Source: Balaenoptera acutorostrata
Taxonomy: Eukaryota > Chordata > Mammalia > Artiodactyla > Balaenopteridae
Direction: 5' to 3'
Assembly (NCBI RefSeq): GCF_949987535.1
Contig: NC_080068.1
Coordinates: forward strand, 79,447,254-79,511,253
DNA: 64,000 nt
Position numbers and translations under genes: made by a program. Below are positions 55,123 to 64,000 of this stretch, one piece after another. The notes under the pieces were generated by a model. It ran no database searches. It worked only from the letters and a program-made list of their open reading frames with translations, and was not told the DNA's origin. Position 1 is the stretch's first letter. Each line of letters opens with the position of its first letter.

Positions 55123-57996
55123 CACCTGAGAGTTAAGGCTGTTTCCAGAGAGAAATATGGAGATAAATGTATTGCTTATTGAAAGAATATCATGTTGAGG
55201 GTTATAATTGAGGTACTTTCATCTGCAAGTAATAGGAGGCCCAAATCAAAATGACATAAATTATAAGATTTATTGTCTTACCTAATAGAAATTCTGAATG
55301 GGGTGCTTCCCAAGTTGGTGAATTCAAGAAGTCACATCATCGAGCACACAGGTTCTTTCCTCCTTTTCCTCTCTGCCATCTTCAACTTGTTGGCTTTTGC
55401 CTTCAGGCTTCCCCTCTCATGGTTTCAAGAAGAGATTGTATTAAATGGCGGTGCCACAGCACCAGCCATCAGCACATTCTTACACCACAGTATCCTTTTT
55501 AAGAGTAAAGAAACTTTATAAGAAGACCCCTCCTGGAAAGATTTCTCCTCATGTCAGAGCATCTAGGATTGGATCACAGACCCACCCTTAAACCCAACAA
55601 TGACAGGACAGGGGGTTGGGACCATGATGACTAGTTTAGAAGAACTCAGATTTGCTTGGTTTTTAAAGAGGGGAGAGGAATTGACCATCAGAATGAAAAC
55701 AGGGCTCTGTAAACATGGAAGAAGAGGAAATGACTATTGTGTGGCTCTGGGAATGTTCCTCCTCAATTCCAAGGACATGTGCAGAGAGAAACTGATTGAA
55801 GACAAAACGCAGGCTTGTTTATTTTCCCCCCAGAACAATCTCTTGGGGGCACGCTAAGGCTGTTTGCCAAGCATATGTCATTGCCCAGCATTTCATGATG
55901 GGTGTCAACAGCGCTGTCCTGGGGCCATTATCTCCCTCCAAAGACATGTCTATATTCATATGGACTGTGAAAATTACCCAACTATTTCCACATAGAAAAG
56001 TGGTATCAGTGTGTGATATTACAAAGGCAGGCACAACATTTGTAGTGAAGAGCTGCATGGTCGTCATTACCTTTCTTTCGTGGTCTTATACGACTTTCCT
56101 CTTAGGAATTATCTCTTGTCCATTGAATGATGTCTTGGCAAGACTGCAAATCATGGTTTCTTTCCAATCGGCCAAGGAGTGACATATGACCTGAGCTAGA
56201 CCAATTTGACCCACTTTCTTAGGACTTTGATTTATAGCGACATGAGGGTGGAAGAAAAGATCTGAGCTTCTTCATTCCAGCTGCTGAGTCATTCCTGCTT
56301 TTAGACACCCCAATATCCCCCTACCCCCACCAAACTGCCTTGGTCCTGAGCCTGATTCTCCAGTCTTCCCTTTGATTCTGTGAGCTACCAGTAACATCCT
56401 TGCAAAAAGATTCTTTCCTGCTTCAGTTTCAGAGCTGGTTTCTGTTGCCTGCTATATACATCTAACATCTACTTTATTTCATAAAATCATAGGATGTCTG
56501 AGCTGTGAGAAATCTTATAGATCATTTGGTCAATGCCCTCATTTTACAGCTGAGGAAATTGAAGCTCCCAGAGGTTAAGGGTTTCACCCAAGGTTACATC
56601 AACAGAGCTTGTCAGTGACAGAACTGGGAATAAGCCAGGGTCTCCTTTGCCCAGGGTAGTGCAGTCAGTTTTTAATTTTAATTCCTTTTTAGTATAAACC
56701 ACAGCCTGACTTTCTCCTCTCTTTCTCATGATTAATACAGAATAGTGACTTTAAAATCTTCGTTTCCCCCCGCAAACTGACAACTTGCTTTGTGTAGTTA
56801 AAAAACTTGTTTCACAGATAGTCCTTTCAGGTATATGGCATCTGGTAAAGACAGGCATCAGTTTATATCCTTATATGGAGCCTTAATTCTTTCCAGCTAT
56901 CTATAAATGTTTATTTTTCTCTTGAAATTCATGTTTGGAAAGGAAGTGGTTTGCTCTAGGGAAACATATGGGCTAGGGTTCTGAAAGTGATTATCTACCA
57001 TTTTTAACTCTAGCTTCTGGCTGTGTGCATTTGGGGAGAGCCTTCCTCAAGTCACACTAAAAGATACATATCTGCTCTATTTTTTCAGTTGCTTTAGGGC
57101 AGTCGTAGCTCATGCAACTACTGCCAAAATAGACCAATGTTAGGGTAGGAGTTGAGGAGGGGTTTAATGTAGTACTAATTATGTGCCTGTCTCTATTTTA
57201 AGCACAATTCCCCAAGGTAAGTACTTTTATCAGGATCCCAACTTATAGGTGAAGAAATTAAGGCAAAGAGAGGTCAAGTAGTTGCTCAAGGACACACAGG
57301 TTTAAGTGGCAGAGTTGAGATTTGAACCCAGGCGGTCCGGGTTCAAAGTCCATGTCCTTAACCCTCTTCCCTGTTACATCTTAATTATGGAATCTCTCTA
57401 TGGAGATAAAGGTAGATCCATTTTCTTAGGAAGAGATTGTCCAATACCTTTTCATAAACACTTCTAGCAGGGGGTTCTGTAGCATGAATCTCTTGTGTCC
57501 CAACAATGCTTGGAGGGTATACTTAAAAAGCACCACTCAACTGCAAGTACTCCTACACAACAAATGCTTTTCTTGCCTCTACCCATGCAACAAAGCACAT
57601 CTAAAGAACTTAATTATTTGGTAGTTGTGAGAAAAATTGCACAGAAGGAAGCTTTTTGCTCTGGATGCTCATAAAATAGGATCAAAGGTAAATCATTTAA
57701 TAGATTTTTAAAAGAGTTAAATTCTTTGAACCCATCTCAAGATCCCCTTTGGTGAATGATATTAATTACAGTGCAAAAACAGCCAAATATTGCTTAGAAA
57801 AAGCTGTGAACTAAGTACCTGGAAAGTCCCTTTCTGCTTATGGTTTCAAAACATTTTTCCACTTGAAATTTGTTACAGAAAAACAGGAAATCATCTCTAT
57901 TCTCCATCCTATTTTGGCAAACGGACAATGTTTTATTTTTAAACAATTCATCAAAACAAAGTTCCACTATGTCAAAACAGATCAAGAGTGCTTAAT
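55123..57996 (+). other. Non-coding flank with MIR-type fragments
   Basis: A MIR-like reverse fragment lies at about 57170-57380 (gtgaagaaattaaggcaaag, gcagagttgagatttgaacc), and another old short repeat at about 56500-56680 (ttttacagctgaggaaattg). The block at 55190-55560 resembles an old reverse-oriented element that I cannot name. Open frames at 55600-56182 show no domain and no splice support. Confidence 0.5.
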
Positions 57997-59985
57997 GGGG
58001 GGACCTTCAAGATGGCAGAAGAGTAAGACGTGGAGATCACCTTCCTCCCCACAAATACATCAGAAATACATCTACATGTGGAACAACTCCTACAGAACAC
58101 CTACCAAACGCTGGGGTAGGGCAAATGAAAAAAGGAAAAACAGAGACAAAAGAATAGGGACAGGACCTGCACCTCTGGGAGGGAGCTGTGAAGGAGGAAA
58201 GGTTTCCACACACTAGGAAGCCCCTTCGCGGGCGGAGACTGCGGGTGGCGGAGGGGGGAAGCTTCGGAGCCACGGAGGAGAGCGCAGCCACAGGGGTGCG
58301 GAGAGCAAAGCAGAGAGATTCCTGCACAGAGGATCGGTGCCGACCAGCACTCACCAGCCCGAGAGGCTTGTCTGCTCCCCCGCCAGGGCGGGCGGGGCTG
58401 GGAGCTGCGGCTCGGGCTTCAGAGGTCAGATCCCAGGGAGAGGACTGGGGTTGGCAGCGTGAACACAGCCTGAGGTGTTAGTGCACTACAGCTAGCCGGG
58501 AGGGAGTCCAGGAAAAGGTCTGGAGCTGCCGAAGAGGCAAGAGACTTTTTCTTGCCTCTTTGTTTCCTGGTGTGCGAGGAGAGGGGATTCAGAGCGTCGC
58601 TTAAAGGAGCTCCAGAGACGGGCGCGAGCTGCAGCTATCAGCACAGGCCCCAGAGACGGGCATGAGACGCTAAGGCTGCTGCTGCCACCACCAAGAAGCC
58701 TGTGTGCGAGCACAGGTCACTCTCCACACCGCCCCTCCTGGGAGCCTGTGCAGCCCGCCACTGCCAGGGTCCCGTGATCCAGGGACAACTTCCCTGGGAG
58801 AACACACAGCGCACCTCAGGCTGCTGCAACGTCACGCCAGCCTCTGCCGCCGCAGGCTCGCCCCGCATCCATACCCCTCCCTCCCCCCGGCCTGAGTGAG
58901 CCAGAGCCCCCATCAGCCACTCCTTTAACCCCGTCCTGTGTGAGCGAAGAACAGATGCCCTCAGGCGACCTACACGCAGAGGCGGAGCCAATCCAAAGCT
59001 GAACCCCAGGAGCTGTGCGAACAAAGAAGAGAAAGGGAAATCTCTCCCAGCAGCCTCAGGAGCAGCATATTAAATCTCCACCATCAACTTGATGTACCCT
59101 GCATCTGTGGAATACCTGAACAGACAACAAATCATCCCAAAATTGAGGTGGTGGACTTTGGGAGCAATGATATATATATATTCTTCCTTTTTCTCTTTTT
59201 GTGAAGGTGTATGTGTATGCCTCTTTGTGGGATTTTGTCTGTATAGCTTTGCTTTTACCATTTGTGCTAGGTTTCTGTCTGTCCATTTTCTTTTTTTTTT
59301 TTTTTAGTATAGTTGTTAGCGCTTGTTATCATTGGTGGATTTGTTTTTTGGTTTGGTTGCTCTCTTCTTTCTTTCTTTTTTATTTTTAATAATTTTTTAC
59401 ATTTTATTTTAATAACTTTATTTAATTTAATTAATTTATTTATTTCTCCCTTTTCTTCTGAGCCGTGTGGCTGACAGGGTCTTGGTGCTCCAGCCAGGTG
59501 TCAGGCCTGAGCCTCTGAGGTGGGAGAGCCAAGTTCAGGACATTGGTCCACCAGAGACCTCCTGGCTCCACGTAATATTAAATGGCAAAAGCTCTCCCAG
59601 AGATCTCCATCTCAGTGTTAAGACCCAGCTCCATTCAACAGCCAGCAAGCTCCAGTGCTGGACACCCTATGCCAAACAACTAGCAAGACAGGAACACAAC
59701 CCCATCCATTAGCAGAGAGGCTGCCTAAAATCATAAGTTCACAGACACCCCAAAACACACCACCAGACATGGTCCTGCCCACCAGAAAGACAAGATCCAG
59801 CCTCATCCACCAGAACACAGGCACTGGTCCCTTCCACCAGGAAGCCTACACAACCCACTGAACCAACCTCACCCACTGGGGGCAGACACCAAAAACAATG
59901 GGAACTATGAACCTGCAGTCTGCAAAAAGGAGACCTCAAACACAGTAAGTTAAGCAAAATTAGAAGACAGAGAAACACACAGCAG
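57997..59985 (+). promoter_or_regulatory. L1 5'UTR with CpG-rich promoter-like segment
   Basis: About 2 kb of 5'UTR. The first part (about 58190-58960) is GC- and CpG-rich (gcgggcggagactgcgggtg, ctccagagacgggcgcgagc). It is followed by a T-rich part (59160-59450) and an ACC-rich part before ORF1. In active L1s the internal promoter lies in this position. Activity of this copy is unknown. Open frames in the CpG-rich part are not supported as genes. Confidence 0.75.
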
Positions 59986-60847
59986 ATGAAGGAGCGGGGG
60001 TAAAAATCCACCAGACCAAACAAATGAAGAGGAAATAGGCAGTATACCTGAAAAAGAATTCAGAGTAATGATAGTAAAGATGATCCAAAATCTTGGAAAT
60101 AGAATAGAGAAAATACAAGAAACATTTAACAAGGACATAGAAGAACTAAAGAGCAAACAAACAATGATGAACAACACAATACATGAAATTAAAAATTCTC
60201 CAGAATGAATCCATAGCAGAATAATTGAGGTAGAAGAACGGATAAGTGACCTGGAAGATAAAATAGTGGAAATAACTACTGCAGAGCAGAATAAAGAAAA
60301 AAGAATGAAAAGAATTGAGGACAGTCTCAGAGACCTCTGGGACAACATTAAACGCACCAACATTCGAATTATAGGGGTCCCAGAAGAGGAACAGAAAAAG
60401 AAAGGGACTGAGAAAATATTTTAAGAGATTATGGTTGAAAACTTCCCAAATATGGGAAAGGAAATAGTTATTCAAGTCCAGGAACACAGAGAGTCCCATA
60501 CAAGATAAATCTAAGGAGAAACATGCCAAGACACATATTAATCAAACTATCAAAAATTAAATACAAAGAAAAAATACTAAAAGCAGCAAGGGAAAAACAA
60601 CAAATAACATACAAGGGAATCCCCATAAGGTTAACAGCTGATCTTTCAGCAGAAACTCTGCAAGCCAGAAAAGAGGGGCAGGACATATTTAAAGTGATGA
60701 AAGGGAAAAACCTACAACCAAGATTACTCTACCCAGCAAGGGTCTCATTCAGATTCAATGGAGAAATTAAAACTTTACAAGCAAAAGCAAAGAGAATTCA
60801 GCACCATCAAACCAGCTTTACAGCAAATGCTAAAGGAACTTCTCTAG
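59986..60847 (+). pseudogene. L1 ORF1 of the second sense element, broken
   Basis: The start codon at 59986 is followed after four codons by a stop, because the g-run in gcggggg shifts the frame. Text after it reads as ORF1 in the next frame. Further stops occur near 60207 and at about 60423 (ttttaagagattatgg). The C-terminal domain is readable from 60523 (MPRHILIKLSKIKYKEKI, PIRLTADLSAETLQARK), but a late frameshift hides the natural stop at 60845-60847 (cttctctag). Confidence 0.85.
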
Positions 60848-60905
60848 GCGAGAAACACAAGAGAAGAAAAAGACCTACAATAACAAACCCAAAACAATCA
60901 AGAAA

Positions 60906-63900
60906 ATGGTAATAGGAACATACATATCGATAATTGCCTTAAATGTAAATGGATTAAATGCTCCATCCAAAAGACATAGACTCACTGAATGGATACAAAA
61001 ACAAGACCCGTATATATGCTGTCTACAAGAGACCCACTTCAGACCTAGGGACACATACAGACTGAAAGTGAGGGGATGGAAAAAGATATTCCATACAAAT
61101 GGAAATCAGAAAAAGCTGGAGTAGTAATTCTCATATCAGACAAAATAGACTTTAAAATAAAGACTATTACAAGAGACAAAGAAGGACACTACATAATGAT
61201 CAAGGGATCAATCCAAGAAGAAGATATAACAATTGTAAATATTTATGAACCCAACATAGGAGCATCTCAATACATAAGGCAAATGCTAACAGCCATAAAA
61301 GGGGAAATCGACAGTAACAAAATCATAGTAGGGGACTTTAACACCCCACTTTCACCGATGGACAGATCATCCAAAATGAAAATAAATAAGGAAACACAAG
61401 CTTTAAATGACACATTAAACAAGATCTACTTAATTGATATTTATAGGACATTCCATTCCAAAACAGCAGAATACACTTTCTTCTCAAGTGCTCATGGAAC
61501 ACTCTCCAGGATAGATCATATCTTGGGTCACAAATCAAGTGTTGGTAAATTTAAGAAAACTGAAATCATATCAAGTATCTTTTCCGACCACAATGCTATG
61601 ACTAGATATCAATTACGGGAAAAAATCTGTAAAAAATACAAACACATGGAGGCTAAACAATACACTACTTAATAACCAAGAGATCACTGAGGAAATCAAA
61701 AAATACCTAGAAACAAATGACAATGAAAACACGACGACCCAAAACCTATGGGATGCAGCAAAAGCAGTTCTAAGAAGGAAGTTTCTAGCAATACAATCCT
61801 ACCTCAAGAAACAAGAAACATCTCAAATAAACAACCTAACATTACACCTAAAGCAATTAGAGAAAGAAGAACAAAAAAACCCCAAAGTTAGCAGATGGAA
61901 AGAAATCATAAAGATCAGATCAGAAATAAATGAAAAAGAAATGAAGGAAATGATAGCAAAGGTCAATAAAACTAAAACCTGGTTCTTTGAGAAGATACAC
62001 AAAATTGATAAACCACTAGCCAGACTCATCAAGAAAAAAAGGGAGAAGACTCAAATCAACAGACTTAGAAATGAAAAAGGAGAAGTAACAACTGACACTG
62101 CAGAAATACATAGGATCATGAGAGATTACTACAAGCAACTATACACCAATAAAATGGACAACCTGGAAGAAATGGACAAATTCTTAGAAAAGCACAACCT
62201 TCCAAGACAGAACCAGGAAGAAATAGAAAATATAAACAGACCAATCACAAGCACTGAATTTGAGACTGTGATTAAAAATTTTCCAACAAACAAAAGCCCA
62301 GACCAGATGGCTTCACAGGCAAATTCTATCAAACATTTAGAGAAGAGCTAACACCTATCCTTCTCAAACCTTCTGCTATCAGAAAATAGCAGAGGGAGGA
62401 ATACTCCCAAACTCATTCTACGAGGCCACCATCACCCTGATACCAAAACCAGACAAGGATGTCACAAAGAAAGAAAACTACAGGCCAATATCACTGATGA
62501 ACATAGATGCAAAAATCCTCAACAAAATACTAGCAAACAGAATCCAATGACACATTAAAAGGATCATACACCATGATCAAGTGGGGTTTATCCCAGGAAT
62601 GCAAGGATTCTTCAATATACGCAAATCAATCAATGTGATACACCATATTAACAAACTGAAGGAGAAAAACCATATGATCACCTCAATAGATGCAGAAAAA
62701 GCTTTCGACAAAATTCAACACCATTTATGATAAAAACCCTCCAGAAAGTAGGTATAGAGGGAACTTACCTCAACATAATAAAGGCCATATATGACAAATC
62801 GACAGCCAACATCATTCTCAATGGTGAAAAAATGAAACCATTTCCACTAAGATCAGGAACAAGACAAGGTTGCCCACTCTCACTGCTATTATTCAACATA
62901 GGTTTGGAAGTTTTAGCCACAGCAATCAGAGAACAAAAATAAAAGGAATCCAAATCGGAAAAGAAGAAGTAAAGGTGTCATTGTTTGCAGATGACATGAT
63001 ACTATACATACAGAATCCTAAAGACGCTACCAGAAAACTACTAGAGCTAATCAATGAATTTGGTAAAGTAGCAGGATACAAAATTAATGCACAGAAGTCT
63101 CTTGCATTCCTATGCAATAATGATGAAAAATATGAAAGAGAAATTAAGGAAACACTCCCATTTACCATCGCAACAAAAAGAATAACATGAACCTGGAATA
63201 GGAATAAACCAACCTAAGGAGACAAGAGACCTGTATGCAGAAAACTATAAGACACTGATGAAAGAAATTAAAAACAATACAAACAGATGGAGAGATATAC
63301 CATGTTCTTGGAGTGGAAGAATCAACATTGTGAAAATGACTATACTACCCAAAGCAATCTACAGATTCAATGCAATCCCTATCAAACTACCAATGGCATT
63401 TTTCACAGAACTAGAACAAAAAATTTCACAATTTGTATAGAAACACAAAAGACCCCGAATAGCCAAAGCAATCTTGAGAAAGAAGAACAGAGCTGGAGGA
63501 ATCAGGCTCCTGGACTTCAGACTATACCACCAAGCTACAGTAATCAAGACAGTGTGGTACTGGCACAAAAACAGAAATATAGATCAATGGAACAGGATAG
63601 AAAGCCCAGAGATAAACCCACGCACATATGGTCACCTTATTTTTGATAAAGGAAGCAAGAATATACAATGGAGAAAAGACAGCCTCTTCAATAAGTGGTG
63701 CTGGGAAAACTGGACAGCTACATGTAAAAGAATGAAATTAGAACATTCCCCAACACCATGCACAAAAATAAACTCAAAATGGATTAAAGTCCTAAATATA
63801 AGGCCAGACACTATAAAACTCTTAGAGGAAAACATAGGCAGACCACTCTATGATATAAATCACGGCAAGATCCTTTTTGACCCACCTCCTAGAGCAATGG

Positions 63901-64000
63901 AAATAAAAGCAAAAATAAACAAATGGGACCTAATGAAACTTAAAAGCTTTTGCACAGCAAAGGAAACCGTAAACAAGATGAAAAGACAACCCTCAGAATG
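60906..64000 (+). pseudogene. L1 ORF2 of the second sense element, broken, partial
   Basis: The start at 60906 (MVIGTYISIIALNVNGLNAP) is 58 bp after the ORF1 stop. A frameshift at about 61110 moves it to the frame open to 61672 (GDFNT, SRIDHILGHK). The RT region shows further shifts near 62300, 62360 and 62725, but the [10 protein letters not shown] box is intact (FADD at 62984-62995). The C-terminal part continues to the window edge at 64000. It cannot encode a complete protein. Confidence 0.9.

Larger units (their letters stand above)
57997..64000 (+). mobile_element. Full-length-type sense L1, broken ORFs, truncated by window end
   Basis: The 5' end is near ggggaccttcaagatggcag (57999). 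A long 5'UTR (57997-59985) is followed by ORF1 (59986-60847), a 58-bp spacer and ORF2 (from 60906). ORF2 runs off the window before its stop. Frameshifts and stops break both ORFs. The 5'UTR differs from the short 5'UTR of the L1 at 41855, but the ORFs of the two are very similar, so the two elements belong to related subfamilies with different promoters or different truncation. Confidence 0.93.

Noticed and set aside
55796..56182. 128-codon frame
   Set aside because: I compared it mentally with common processed pseudogenes and found no sustained match. There is no splice or family evidence.
60906..60912. Apparent 7-bp overlap of L1 ORF1 and ORF2
   Set aside because: The overlapping frame arises from a late frameshift in ORF1. 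In the original frame ORF1 stops at 60845-60847, and the other L1 stops at 42841-42843. Both leave a normal 58-bp spacer.

Overview
The window is mammalian nuclear DNA, most likely from a cetacean. The evidence is a set of tRNA-Glu-derived SINEs of the CHR type (A-box and B-box visible, body reading from a ggcttccctggtggc start to an acgaagacccaac end), cetartiodactyl-type L1 elements, and the absence of any recognisable ruminant BovB or Bov-tA repeat. A hippopotamid is not excluded. There are no bacterial genes, CRISPR arrays or operons.

The one host gene I recognise is TMEM156 (a single-pass transmembrane glycoprotein of unknown molecular function) on the + strand. Five exons are visible: 21320-21589, 22556-22816, 26024-26143, 28280-28363 and 47496-47605. 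The first coding exon (signal or N-terminal hydrophobic segment) was not found and is probably upstream of the window. All introns have GT-AG ends and the reading frame is open across all five exons. The first four visible exons are each a multiple of three in length and all start and end in the same phase. The transmembrane helix sits alone in the 120-nt exon.

Layout: 1-3570 is AT-rich non-coding sequence. 3571-10012 is an almost full-length L1 in antisense, hit by a MER8-like DNA transposon and two SINEs, with its reverse-transcriptase core deleted. 10013-18720 is a nest of old L1 pieces carrying SINEs, a MaLR LTR and an L1 tail. 18721-28363 holds TMEM156 exons 2-5 with MLT1 LTRs, an L1 tail, L2/MIR pieces and a 61-bp minisatellite. 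Intron 5 (28364-47495) begins with a repeat-poor block, then carries old repeats, a SINE, an old L1 (37200-41150) and a younger, 5'-truncated sense L1 (41855-47332) that ends only 163 bp before the terminal exon. 47606-57996 is 3' flanking DNA with a Tigger-like fragment, a nested L1 tail, a GC-rich block and a SINE. 57997-64000 is a second full-length-type sense L1 running off the window.

I found no new multi-gene system. The most unusual signals are mutational: an 89-bp segment inside a SINE that copies the L1 3' junction, including flanking host DNA, from 1.7 kb downstream; a perfect 14-bp-arm hairpin insertion in the same L1; and two SINEs with double tails suggesting 3' transduction. On the gene side, the TMEM156 terminal exon has a NAGNAG acceptor and a stop codon embedded in a strong splice-donor consensus. 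All L1 reading frames seen here are broken.
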